From NCBI RefSeq assembly GCF_041060425.1, contig NZ_JAULBC010000001.1:620001-684000 (forward strand): DNA of 64,000 nt, in the 5' to 3' direction. Source of the stretch: Danxiaibacter flavus (GTDB lineage: Bacteria; Bacteroidota; Bacteroidia; Chitinophagales; Chitinophagaceae). A program made the position numbers and the translations under genes. Shown one piece after another: positions 51,085 to 60,263 of the stretch. The first letter of the stretch is position 1; every line of letters begins with the position of its first letter. Under the pieces are notes generated by a model, which saw nothing but the letters and a program-made list of their open reading frames with translations, did not search any database and had not been told where the DNA came from.

Positions 51085-52419
51085 TTAGCCAGGTTGCTTT
51101 ACTGCCGTGCCCCAGGTGTAAACTCTTTTTATTGAAGGATTTTTTTTCAGGTTGGCCACGGCCACATCTGTTATTTTAGTTTTATTTAAGTTAACGGCTT
51201 CGAGGTGCTTAAGTAATTCGAGATTATTACTCACATCATCTGTAACCGGGTTATTTTCTATCCGTAATTTTTCAAGATTAACGAATGACTTTAAAATGTG
51301 CAGATCGCTATCCGTAAAGTTATTGCCGGACAGGTTTAGCCAGATAACATTTTTGGCCAACGCCATCAGATCGTTGCTGATCTCTGACATTTTCACGCCC
51401 GAATTGGCCGGAAGTGTAATGTCCAGCATCACCGGCTTATTTAACATCAACCTTACCATTAATCCTTTTGTTCTTAAGCGCGCCATCGCCAAAGTGTCTG
51501 TCTGCATTGGGATATCAGGATTGACAGCCTGAGTACTCATTTCGTCGTTACTGGTTCCATTATCAGGTTGATGAAAGCCCAGGTAGGTGCCTACCTGCAT
51601 TTGTATAGAGTCCGGGTTTTTTAACTGTGCCATCGTTTTACCTTCCACTGCACCGGCCTTCTCTATCCACCATTTAATTATCTCGATCTCATTTTTTGAA
51701 AGCGGTGGTTTGCCGTCTGCGGGCATATAATCTTTGTGCTCAGGATCGAGGGTGACACGCTTATATAGTTCGCTTTCGGCTAATTTTCCGGGAACGATCG
51801 CCGGGCCACTCTTGCCACCCTTTAATAATGCTTGCAGGTTATCGACCGATAATTTTCCCTTCCGTTTGCCACCCTGGTGACACTGGGCACATTTATTCTG
51901 TAATATAGGCTCGACAACATCTTCAAATATCATGGCGCTTTGAACGCTTGCCGGCTTTTCACGCACCTGCTGCATTAGTGTACGCATACTGATGTACTCG
52001 TTACCGTGCGTAAGGCTTGCGCCCTGATGACCACTATAGCTCATAAGCGCTATAAGACTGATCAGTAAAACGGAGAATAGTTTTCGCGGAATGTGTACCT
52101 CAAGCATCACTTTTTCCGTAGACAAATAATATAACACACCTGAAATAATTGCAAGGGCAATACCAGACAACTTATGGTTGATTAATACAGTCTTGTCATA
52201 ATCGCCGGATATGGATAATATGTAACCCAATAAACAGGCTAGCACTGCTGATACAAATCCAATAAATAATGTTACTGATACGGCTGGCTTTAAATTCTCG
52301 TATTTTTTCCTGTAGGATAAAAGGTTGAGAATTGCTGCCAGTATTATAAAACCAATTGGCAGATGCACAACAAGCGGATGCAAATGGCCCGAAAATGTAG
52401 TGATGTTGCCTAGCGTCAT
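51085..52419 (-). CDS. DUF2231 membrane protein fused to Planctomycete-type cytochrome c and leucine-rich repeats
   Basis: A 444-residue inner-membrane protein. Residues 1-125 hold four helices of the DUF2231 type (HLHPLVVHLPIGFIILAAILN). A cytochrome c domain of the Planctomycete type follows, with haem motif CAQCH at 177-181 and a KDYMPADGKPPLSKNEIEIIKWWIEKGA-like end. The last 100 residues contain leucine-rich repeats (LMALAKNVIWLNLSGNNFTDSDLHIL). It probably belongs with the two genes upstream on the same strand, after a 148-base gap. The redox role is inferred. Confidence 0.82.
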   Translation of the reverse strand: MTLGNITTFSGHLHPLVVHLPIGFIILAAILNLLSYRKKYENLKPAVSVTLFIGFVSAVLACLLGYILSISGDYDKTVLINHKLSGIALAIISGVLYYLSTEKVMLEVHIPRKLFSVLLISLIALMSYSGHQGASLTHGNEYISMRTLMQQVREKPASVQSAMIFEDVVEPILQNKCAQCHQGGKRKGKLSVDNLQALLKGGKSGPAIVPGKLAESELYKRVTLDPEHKDYMPADGKPPLSKNEIEIIKWWIEKAGAVEGKTMAQLKNPDSIQMQVGTYLGFHQPDNGTSNDEMSTQAVNPDIPMQTDTLAMARLRTKGLMVRLMLNKPVMLDITLPANSGVKMSEISNDLMALAKNVIWLNLSGNNFTDSDLHILKSFVNLEKLRIENNPVTDDVSNNLELLKHLEAVNLNKTKITDVAVANLKKNPSIKRVYTWGTAVKQPG

Positions 52420-52481
52420 ATCAATGTGGTTCAGTTAAGAGTTGTCGATTTCAAACGTTATAAAATATAATTGTCGCAAAA

Positions 52482-52526
52482 GCTCTGTGGTACTCTGTGT
52501 CTTCTCTGGCTGTTTCTCCGTGTAAC
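52482..52526. repeat. CTCTGTG word-type repeat
   Basis: CTCTGTGGTACTCTGTGTCTTC and TTTCTCCGTGTAAC, the same vocabulary as 2776, 12571 and 13648. It lies between the DUF1501 gene and the cytochrome gene. Confidence 0.5.
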
Positions 52527-52567
52527 AAATTTCCTGCTCGAACTTTCCATGAATCTCTGTTATAGTA

Positions 52568-54082
52568 TCAACTTAATATATCCTTTACAACTTTTCCCTC
52601 CACATCTGTAAGTCTGAAACGCCTGCCCTGAAATTTGTAGGTAAGCCGTTCATGATCTATACCCATGAGGTGCAGGAGTGTGGCCTGGAAATCGTGTACA
52701 TGCACCGGGTCTTTTATAATGTTATAGCTAAAGTCATCCGTTTCGCCATAGGTTACACCAGGCTTAACTCCCGCGCCCGCCATCCACATGGTAAAACAAC
52801 GCGGATGGTGGTCACGGCCGTAATCATTTGGTGTAAGCTTGCCTTGTGAATACACGGTACGGCCAAATTCGCCGCCCCATATCACCAGTGTATCTTCCAA
52901 TAACCCCCGTTGTTTAAGATCTTTAATTAGCGCCGCGGTCGCCTGGTCTGTTGCCTTACATTGCGCTGCTATGCCTGATGGAAGACTGGTGTGCTGATCC
53001 CAGCCCTGGTGATACAGCTGCACAAATTTTACGTCTTTTTCCAACAGCTTACGTGCAAGTAAACAGTTGGCTGCATAGGTGCCGGAATCCCTGCTATCCG
53101 GGCCGTACATTTCAAATATCTCGTTTGGTTCATCTGCTGTGCTCAACACGTCCGGTACGGAGGTTTGCATACGATAGGCCATCTCATATTGCGCTATACG
53201 GGCATCCACTTCCGGATCGCCGTAAGCAGCGTTTTGCAGCTGATTTAGTTTTGACAGATAATCCAGCATTTCTTTACGGTCCTCACCATCGTATCCATCA
53301 GGGTTATTGAGAAATAACACCGGATCTTTCCCCGCTCTAAACTGCACTCCCTGGAACTTAGATGGCAGGAAACCGTTACCCCATAGCCGCGAATAAAGCG
53401 GCTGATCTTTCTGTCCGTTTTTGGAAACAAGCACAATAAAAGTTGGCAGGTTATTGTTATCAGACCCAAGCCCATAACTTACCCAGGATCCAATGGAAGG
53501 CCTGCCGGGTAACTGATTACCCGTTTGAAAAAAAGTAATAGCAGGATCATGATTGATGGCCTCTGAATGCATCGATTTTACGATACATAGCTCATCAACA
53601 ACTTCTGCTGTAAACGGCATCAACTCGCTCATCCATGTGCCGGTTTGGCCATGCTGGTTAAATTTATAGTATGATGGTACTACAGGTAATGCACTTTGAT
53701 TGGCGCTCATACCGGTAAGCCGTTGCCCTTTCCGCACCGAATCCGGTAGGTTTTGACCCATCATTTTGGCAAGCATGGGTTTGTAATCGAAGGTTTCAAA
53801 TTGCGATGGACCGCCGCTTTGAAACAAATAAACCACCCTTTTTGCTTTTGGTGCAAAGTGAGGCAAGGCCCTTAATATATCGGCCTCCAGGTCGCCGGTA
53901 GCAGCAACTTCCGCTTTGGAGGCGCCGCCAAATAAACTGTTGCCGAACAATGAACCCAGCGCCAACGCCCCAATACCTAATGAGGTCCTGGTTAAAAAAT
54001 TCCTTCGGTCGAGCCTTTTATTGAGCTCGTTAAATTCTGGTGTATTGAGCCTAAACTCATCATCATGATGAAAATCAGACAT
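52568..54082 (-). CDS. DUF1501 protein with Tat signal
   Basis: A 504-residue protein of the alkaline-phosphatase-like DUF1501 family, abundant in Planctomycetes. The N-terminus has a twin-arginine signal (DRRNFLTRTSLGIGALALGS at about 25-45), so it is exported folded, perhaps with a metal. Conserved segments include FQSGGPSQFETFDYKP, HQGWDQH, IWGGEFGRT and GRDHHPRCFTMWMAGAG, which hold likely metal-binding His and Asp residues. It is four bases downstream of the DUF1549 gene and surely co-transcribed with it. The substrate is unknown; sulfatase- or phosphatase-like chemistry is only suggested by fold. Confidence 0.88.
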   Translation of the reverse strand: MSDFHHDDEFRLNTPEFNELNKRLDRRNFLTRTSLGIGALALGSLFGNSLFGGASKAEVAATGDLEADILRALPHFAPKAKRVVYLFQSGGPSQFETFDYKPMLAKMMGQNLPDSVRKGQRLTGMSANQSALPVVPSYYKFNQHGQTGTWMSELMPFTAEVVDELCIVKSMHSEAINHDPAITFFQTGNQLPGRPSIGSWVSYGLGSDNNNLPTFIVLVSKNGQKDQPLYSRLWGNGFLPSKFQGVQFRAGKDPVLFLNNPDGYDGEDRKEMLDYLSKLNQLQNAAYGDPEVDARIAQYEMAYRMQTSVPDVLSTADEPNEIFEMYGPDSRDSGTYAANCLLARKLLEKDVKFVQLYHQGWDQHTSLPSGIAAQCKATDQATAALIKDLKQRGLLEDTLVIWGGEFGRTVYSQGKLTPNDYGRDHHPRCFTMWMAGAGVKPGVTYGETDDFSYNIIKDPVHVHDFQATLLHLMGIDHERLTYKFQGRRFRLTDVEGKVVKDILS

Positions 54083-54086
54083 ACAA

Positions 54087-57000
54087 TTATCTTTTAGTTA
54101 GTGATGCATCTGAATTAATGATAGTACTGGCAACCACCGAGTTGGCGGCAATCATAGAGCTATCCAGCGTTTTATCTGTTTTATATTGCCCTGCATTAAG
54201 CCAGCCGGCCTGCTTTTCAGGATGCAGCCTGAACTTTTTAAGCTCAGCCTGTTGCATGGTTAAGAGCAGATTTATTTCGTTTGGCATAGGCCTTCTCCCG
54301 GTAAGCTTACGGTAAGTTGTAATGATGGCTTCGCGGCTGTCGGGGATCCGGGTCATTTGCTCACCCATTACCTTGGCCGCTTCCACAAAGGTTGGATCAT
54401 TAAGGGTTACCAATGCCTGAAGGGGCGTGTTGGTTTTTTGCCTCCGCATGATGCAGTAACTGCGTGCCGTGGCATCAAAGGTTGCCAATGTTGGGTTGGG
54501 CACCGAACGCTTAATGATCACGTATAAGCTGCGCCGGTAAACAGATCTGCCGGTGTCTGCGCTATACGTAGTATTGTTAATCTCCCAAAGGCCTTCAGGC
54601 TGATAGGGTTTCACACTTTTGCCGCCTATTTCTGCGTTAAGTAATCCACTTGCAAAAAGCGCATTGTCGCGGATCATTTCGGCCTGCATGCGATAAGCCG
54701 GGCCATGTGAAAGGAAACGGTTGTCTGGGTCTTTTTCTACGGACTTTTTGCTTGCGCGGGAATCCTGACGGTACGTGGCTGACATCACAATCATTTTATT
54801 GAGCTTCTTTACGTCCCAGCCCGATTCAATAAAGGTTGTAGCCAGCCAATCCAGCAGCTCGGGATGACTTGGCATTTCGCCCTGGTTGCCAAAATCCTCA
54901 GCAGTTTTTACTATACCCGTTCCGAAAAAGTTTTGCCAAAAACGGTTTACAGCAACCCTTGCAGCCAGTGGATTATTGGGGTTGGTTGCCCATTGTGCCA
55001 GGCCATACCTGTTTTTAGGCAAGTGTTTATCAAAAGGTAAAATAGCCTCCGGCGTATTTGGATAAACCTGCTCCCCGGGCATATCATAATTGCCCCGTTT
55101 TAGCAAGAATGTTTTTTTAGGTTGGGCCATTTCCCGCATCACCATTACTTCATCAATATTCTCTGTCGAATCTGATAGTTGGGTCCGCAATGCGGTTAAT
55201 TTTTGTTCCTCGGATTGTACATTTGGGTCGATGGCTGAAACATAATAAGCCCTTAAATTATTTAAATCATCAGGCGATAATGCCGCTTTATTCTTGAATG
55301 TAATTTCCGACCAGTTTGCTTTTTGAGCTAATATCTTAATTTCATATGGAGTTAATGCCCGGTTATAAACGGTAATGTCATCAACCTTGCCATCCTTAAA
55401 GCCACGGCCACGCCACCAGGCGCCTATTTGCAGGCCCGGGCCGCCTCCGTTAAAGAGGATGTCTTTGGTAAGCTCATCCATCGTGGTCTCCATGGGTAAT
55501 TCAAGGCCATCCATATATAATTTAAGACCGGCAGCCTTTGACGAACCATCGTAAGTAACAGTGAGCTGTATCCATTTATCGCGCGCTACATCATTAATAC
55601 TCACTCTGGTAATAGCATTTGACGGGGCCGTATGCGCCATATTCAGCTCCAGTTTGTTGTTCTTCAAATAAAGATGGTATCCTTTAAAATTATACAAACG
55701 CTCGGCGGTGCTTTTATGAAAAATAACGCCCTCGGTAAGCTGCTTTGGAATGTTTACCCATAAGCCTATGGTAAAAGGCTGCGACCGCCTGAAAATGCCG
55801 GTCTTGTTCAGATCAAGCCAGGTGTCACCATTAAGTACAATGGCTTTGCCGCTACCCCGCTCCTCAAGCACTGCTTTATCTCCCGGTTGACCGGTTTCGC
55901 GTTTCATTGAGGCTATATCTTTGGGATTAATGCTATTGACCAGGCTTCCTTTATCAAAGGTGTAAAAAGCCTGTATACCGGTACGCGGAACTTTATCTTC
56001 AGATAGTTTTTTGTAGCCTCCGTCATTCATCCATTTATCAAAGCCTATGGTAGCGTTGCGTTCGGTTGCAGCAAGTTTTTTAAGCTCATTGTTGATGTTG
56101 TTATTGATGAACAGGAGGAGCTTTTCTTTTTCTGCAGTCGGCAGCAGCAATGTTGGTGTAGGCAGGGCGTCGTCAAAAGAGATCTGGCCGGCTTCTTTTA
56201 TATTGTTGAAAAAACTGAACAGCTCATAGTAATTCTTCTGGGATATCGGATCGAATTTATGATCGTGACATTTAGCGCATCCTACAGACATGCCCAGTAT
56301 TGCATTGCCAAACGTATTTGTTCTGTCTACAACATATTCGGTTTGGAATTCCTCCTCAATAATACCTCCCTCCATGTTTTGCGGATGGTTGCGATTAAAC
56401 GCTGTGGCTATTATCATATCGCGGGTTGGGTGGGGCATCAGATCGCCGGCCAGTTGCCATTGGATAAACTTATCATAGCTCATATTGGTATTGAAGGCCT
56501 TGATTACCCAGTCGCGGTACGGTGACATGTCTCTGACCCTGTCAACAGTATATCCATGTGAATCGGCATATCTCGCGACATCCAGCCAGTCAACTGCCAT
56601 TTTTTCTCCATAGTGTTGGGATGCGAGCAATCTGTCGACCTGTTTTTCATAAGCATTAGGAGCATTGTCATTTACAAAATTATCTATCTCGGACAGGGTA
56701 GGCGGTAGCCCTGTAAGATCAAGTGTAACACGGCGCAGCAGTAATTCCTTGTCTGCTTCTTTTGACGGTTCCAGCTTTTGCTGTTTTAACCTGGCTAATA
56801 CAAAATTATCGATGGGGTTGATTATAATGCCATCTGCTTCCGGTATCTCAGGCTTTACGGGTTTTACAAAAGCCCAATGGGGTTTGTAAACCGCACCATC
56901 TTCAATCCATTTGATCAGCACCGCTTTTTCCTGTGCTGTAAGGGTATGGTGCGATTCGGGTGAAGGCATCATATACTTCGGATCATTTGACAAGATACGG

Positions 57001-57311
57001 TGAAAAACTTCGCTGCCTTCTAAGTTTCCGGGATCTATTGCCACTTTGCCCGGGTCCTCCGGTAAACTGCCATAAGCGAACTTGTCGATATCCAACCGCA
57101 GACCTGCCTGTTGTTTAGCTTTATCGGGCCCATGGCAGGCAAAACATTTATCAGACAGAATAGGTTTTACGTCCATGTTATAATCTGGTGAAGCAGGTAA
57201 AGCATTGTATGCTTCCTTTACATCAGGAAGTAAATCAATGGCTGTTGAATAATGGTAGAAGCCGGCAAACAACAATAAGGCAACAAGCAATATAGATATA
57301 AGCCTTCTCAT
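54087..57311 (-). CDS. DUF1549/DUF1553 protein with Planctomycete cytochrome and LamG domains
   Basis: A 1074-residue secreted protein anchored by an N-terminal helix. Domains in order: cytochrome PSCyt1 with CFACH at 56-60, DUF1549/PSCyt2 (about 160-370) with a second haem-like motif CAKCH in VGCAKCHDHKFDP, a LamG/concanavalin sandwich (about 480-660), and C-terminal DUF1553 (about 770-1040) with NRFWQNFFGTGIV and PLQALVTLNDPTFVEAA. This architecture is a hallmark of Planctomycetes and occurs patchily in Bacteroidota. It is first in the operon with DUF1501. LamG suggests glycan contact; the enzymatic role is unproven. Confidence 0.88.
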   Translation of the reverse strand: MRRLISILLVALLLFAGFYHYSTAIDLLPDVKEAYNALPASPDYNMDVKPILSDKCFACHGPDKAKQQAGLRLDIDKFAYGSLPEDPGKVAIDPGNLEGSEVFHRILSNDPKYMMPSPESHHTLTAQEKAVLIKWIEDGAVYKPHWAFVKPVKPEIPEADGIIINPIDNFVLARLKQQKLEPSKEADKELLLRRVTLDLTGLPPTLSEIDNFVNDNAPNAYEKQVDRLLASQHYGEKMAVDWLDVARYADSHGYTVDRVRDMSPYRDWVIKAFNTNMSYDKFIQWQLAGDLMPHPTRDMIIATAFNRNHPQNMEGGIIEEEFQTEYVVDRTNTFGNAILGMSVGCAKCHDHKFDPISQKNYYELFSFFNNIKEAGQISFDDALPTPTLLLPTAEKEKLLLFINNNINNELKKLAATERNATIGFDKWMNDGGYKKLSEDKVPRTGIQAFYTFDKGSLVNSINPKDIASMKRETGQPGDKAVLEERGSGKAIVLNGDTWLDLNKTGIFRRSQPFTIGLWVNIPKQLTEGVIFHKSTAERLYNFKGYHLYLKNNKLELNMAHTAPSNAITRVSINDVARDKWIQLTVTYDGSSKAAGLKLYMDGLELPMETTMDELTKDILFNGGGPGLQIGAWWRGRGFKDGKVDDITVYNRALTPYEIKILAQKANWSEITFKNKAALSPDDLNNLRAYYVSAIDPNVQSEEQKLTALRTQLSDSTENIDEVMVMREMAQPKKTFLLKRGNYDMPGEQVYPNTPEAILPFDKHLPKNRYGLAQWATNPNNPLAARVAVNRFWQNFFGTGIVKTAEDFGNQGEMPSHPELLDWLATTFIESGWDVKKLNKMIVMSATYRQDSRASKKSVEKDPDNRFLSHGPAYRMQAEMIRDNALFASGLLNAEIGGKSVKPYQPEGLWEINNTTYSADTGRSVYRRSLYVIIKRSVPNPTLATFDATARSYCIMRRQKTNTPLQALVTLNDPTFVEAAKVMGEQMTRIPDSREAIITTYRKLTGRRPMPNEINLLLTMQQAELKKFRLHPEKQAGWLNAGQYKTDKTLDSSMIAANSVVASTIINSDASLTKR

Positions 57312-57630
57312 GAAGCAATGTTCTTGTTTATAATTTAATTTATTACATATTGCGCAAATACCCCTGATATAGTGTATTGCTAATCAAAATCTATCCTGTT
57401 GCCAACGCGTAAAGCAGGAAAACTCCTGTGCTAAAGGTGAAAAATCTGTCCTGAATTCTTATGGCAAAAAGCTCAGCAGATTGCCTGCTAAACTATATGT
57501 TCTTATGTATAAACATACGAAAAGTTTACAATTGCAATTCAATGCCGTTTAGTTATGCAAGCATTGCCAACTTTAGGAGATTGTTCCTGAGGTGTCGATG
57601 AAGGATTTGAAGCTTAATTCATTGCCGTCT

Positions 57631-57738
57631 GCTTTAGCTGACGGGAAACGAAACTAATTGAATATGGCTTTAGCCCGCAATCCATTTTTTAGGCTAAAGC
57701 CCGGTTTAAAAGATAAGCCACTGTCCGTCAGCTAAAGC
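57631..57738. repeat. Nested double inverted repeat (TTTAGCTGACGG / GGCTTTAGCC)
   Basis: The outer arms GCTTTAGCTGACGG (57631-57644) and CCGTCAGCTAAAGC (57725-57738) are perfect complements. The inner arms GGCTTTAGCC (57666-57675) and GGCTAAAGCC (57692-57701) also pair exactly. The unit abuts the second nested-IR element. Confidence 0.7.
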
Positions 57739-57740
57739 AT

Positions 57741-57984
57741 AATGTCGTTTAGTTAAGATGCTTTAGTGGTGTTGCTCCGTAGGAGCATCCTGTTTGTAGA
57801 AAGAAAAAAAAGATCGACCAGCTCCGGTAGGAGCTACCGGTTAAGCATTACAGGAGACTCTGCCGGAGTCTGATGACATTTAAAAATTCTGATTTTCTAC
57901 AAACAGGGAGCTCCGCCGGAGTGGCACATAGCAGACACACAGAATCCCAGAGACTATACGATGCCTGCTTAGCTAAGCGACATT
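57741..57984. mobile_element. Nested inverted-repeat, multi-hairpin element, copy 2 (opposite orientation)
   Basis: Outer arms AATGTCGTTTAGTTAAG (57741-57757) and CTTAGCTAAGCGACATT (57968-57984). Inner arms CCTGTTTGTAGAAA (57789-57802) and TTTCTACAAACAGG (57894-57907), exact complements. Small hairpins at 57774-57786, 57820-57835 and 57856-57870, plus CTCCGCCGGAG near 57911. Its reverse complement aligns with copy 1 along most of its length. Confidence 0.75.
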
Positions 57985-58096
57985 GATTATTTAATCTTAA
58001 ATAATTTATCTCTAAACCAGAGATATTGGTATCTTTTGCCTTTTTGAGAAGACAAATAAATATACTGTTCACTACCTTTTTGACAACCACTCAATC

Positions 58097-59908
58097 ATGA
58101 ATAAAAACTTTCTTCGCTCTGCATTCACCTTACTTTACATTGCTCTCAATTGTACTGGTCCATTTGCCCAGACAGCAGTTTTGCCAACGCAATGGACAAA
58201 AGCTGCGATGGATGCTACGGTGCCTTTTTCAGAATATCCAAGACCACAATTGCAGCGCGACGATTGGATGTGCCTGAATGGCAAATGGGATTATAGAGGG
58301 GGAAAAAATGTTGCCAACGCACTGGATCCAAAAGAAGCGATAACATTTGATAGCGAAGCGGAACAGATCCTGGTTCCTTATTGTCCCGAGTCTGTATTGT
58401 CCGGTATTCAACGTCCCCAGGAGATCAACATGTGGTATCGCCGCAGTTTTGAAATTCCTTCCGCATGGAAAAGCAAGCAGGTCATTATTCACTTCGAAGC
58501 AGTGGCTTATCAGGCAACACTTTTTGTAAACGGACATAAAGCAGGCACTCACGCCGGTAGTTATGATGCTTTTAGTTTTGATATAACACAATATTTAGTG
58601 AATGGTAAGAATACATTGGTAGTAGCAGTTCTGGATCTCAATGATGGGCGTGTTCCATCTGGCAAAAGCGGGCCAAGAGGTGATTATACTTTCTGTTCAG
58701 GCATATGGCAAACCGTGTGGTTAGAGCCGGTAAACAAAACATATATTGAAAACATCCGTCTGCTGCCTGATCTTGCTAATAGTCGCCTGAAAGTGCAAGT
58801 AGCCACTAAGGGTGAGGGAAAAGTATCAGCAATAGCACTCGATGGAAACAACGTTGTTTCGCAAGCGGAATCAACAAGCGGCAACTATTTTTATCTGCCG
58901 GTGAAAACACCAAAGCTTTGGTCGCCGGATAACCCTTTTTTATATGACCTTACGATCAGCTTAAAAGATGCGAAGGGAAATGTTGATAAGGTAAAAAGCT
59001 ATTTCGGCATGCGCGATATTAAGTTAGGCAAGGTTAATGGCGTCGTACGGCCGTTGATCAATGGCAGTTTTATGATGCAGCTTGGCTTGCTTGACCAGGG
59101 TTATTGGCCGGATGGTATATTGACCGCGCCGACGGAAGAAGCACTTAAGTTTGATGTTGAATTTACCAAAAAGGCCGGGTTTAACCTGATCCGCAAGCAT
59201 ATGAAAACCGAGCCGCAGCGTTTTTATTACTGGGCCGACAAACTGGGATTATTCGTTTGGCAGGATATGCCTGCGATATGGTATCAGCATGAAGATTCTG
59301 CCGCAACAAGAACTGAATTTCGTAAAGAGTTAAAACTGTTGATTGACGAACATTACAATTCACCATCCATTATCACTTGGGTGCCTTTCAACGAAAACTG
59401 GGGAGCGTTTGATGTGAAGGAGATTACAGATTGGGTGAAGCAATATGATCCGTCAAGACTTGTGAATGGTAACTCCGGTTTCAATAATAATCCTTCTTAT
59501 CAAAAAGCTTATGGCGATCCCGGGAATGGAGATTATGTTGATACGCATATTTATGTGGGGCCGTATAAGGCCTCGGTGCCGGATGAACACCGGGCTGCAT
59601 CGTTAGGCGAATTTGGAGGCGTAGGTTTATTTGTTCGTGATCATATGTGGCCCGTTGAGAATAATGCATATGCCTATGAACCGACAAAGCAACGGCTAAC
59701 GGAACGGTACGTCTTTTTATTAGATCAGGTAGAGCAGTTAATGAAATACAAAGGCCTGAGCGTGGCTATTTATACGCAGACAACAGACGTAGAGCACGAG
59801 GTGAATGGTTTGCTTACTTATGACAGGGCTTTTGAAAAAATGGAGATAGAAAAAGTTAAAGCGGTGAATGAAGCTGTGATTAAAGCAAGCTATAAATTGA
59901 AGCCTTAG
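58097..59908 (+). CDS. Glycoside hydrolase family 2 enzyme
   Basis: A 603-residue exported enzyme (signal peptide ending near FAQT). The N-terminal sugar-binding jelly roll (about 50-215; NMWYRRSFEIP, ATLFVNGHKAGTHAGSY), an immunoglobulin-like domain (about 216-310) and a TIM barrel are present. The acid/base Glu is 433 (FNENWG) and the nucleophile is probably Glu505 (LGEFGG). GH2 covers beta-galactosidase, beta-glucuronidase, beta-mannosidase and others; the substrate cannot be fixed. It closes the polysaccharide locus. A near-consensus -7 element (TATCTTTTG at 58030) lies about 60 bases upstream. Confidence 0.9.
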   Translation: MNKNFLRSAFTLLYIALNCTGPFAQTAVLPTQWTKAAMDATVPFSEYPRPQLQRDDWMCLNGKWDYRGGKNVANALDPKEAITFDSEAEQILVPYCPESVLSGIQRPQEINMWYRRSFEIPSAWKSKQVIIHFEAVAYQATLFVNGHKAGTHAGSYDAFSFDITQYLVNGKNTLVVAVLDLNDGRVPSGKSGPRGDYTFCSGIWQTVWLEPVNKTYIENIRLLPDLANSRLKVQVATKGEGKVSAIALDGNNVVSQAESTSGNYFYLPVKTPKLWSPDNPFLYDLTISLKDAKGNVDKVKSYFGMRDIKLGKVNGVVRPLINGSFMMQLGLLDQGYWPDGILTAPTEEALKFDVEFTKKAGFNLIRKHMKTEPQRFYYWADKLGLFVWQDMPAIWYQHEDSAATRTEFRKELKLLIDEHYNSPSIITWVPFNENWGAFDVKEITDWVKQYDPSRLVNGNSGFNNNPSYQKAYGDPGNGDYVDTHIYVGPYKASVPDEHRAASLGEFGGVGLFVRDHMWPVENNAYAYEPTKQRLTERYVFLLDQVEQLMKYKGLSVAIYTQTTDVEHEVNGLLTYDRAFEKMEIEKVKAVNEAVIKASYKLKP

Positions 59909-59990
59909 GCGAATAGAAAATCGTTTCGTGAAAAGCCTCGCGGAAATGCGGAGCTTTGCATTTCCCCAAAATTAATTTCCATTTCCCGCT

Positions 59991-60151
59991 GTCCGGGATG
60001 TTCCGCAGGGCATCCCGGACTACAGATATAAAGGGATATTAATCCCCCTGCAACACTGATGCGTGGCTGGTAAAAAATATTTATAGCTTGATTAAGGATT
60101 GAAATTCCATTTAATCTGGTGTTCGACATGCGTTGCGCTAACATGTCGAAC
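59991..60151. repeat. Bipartite hairpin repeat, copy B (intact)
   Basis: Hairpin 1: GTCCGGGATG (59991-60000) and CATCCCGGAC (60011-60020), perfect. Then CTACAGATATAAAGGGATATTAATCCCC. Hairpin 2: GTTCGACATG (60121-60130) and CATGTCGAAC (60142-60151), perfect. Copy A at 49297 has the same order, and copy C at 50053 only hairpin 2. Confidence 0.72.
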
Positions 60152-60189
60152 GGCATGAAGCATATCGAACACCATGAATTTCATCAACA

Positions 60190-60217
60190 AAAAAGCCTCA
60201 TTCAGGAATGAACAAGG
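60190..60217 (-). terminator. Minus-strand terminator behind the sigma factor gene
   Basis: On the minus strand, GCCTTGTTCATTC and GAATGAGGC form a bulged stem followed by TTTTTT. It lies 47 bases behind the sigma factor stop. Confidence 0.55.
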
Positions 60218-60263
60218 CGAGTTAAACCAAAAAACATGTATCTGTTCAAGCTTTTAGTAACAC

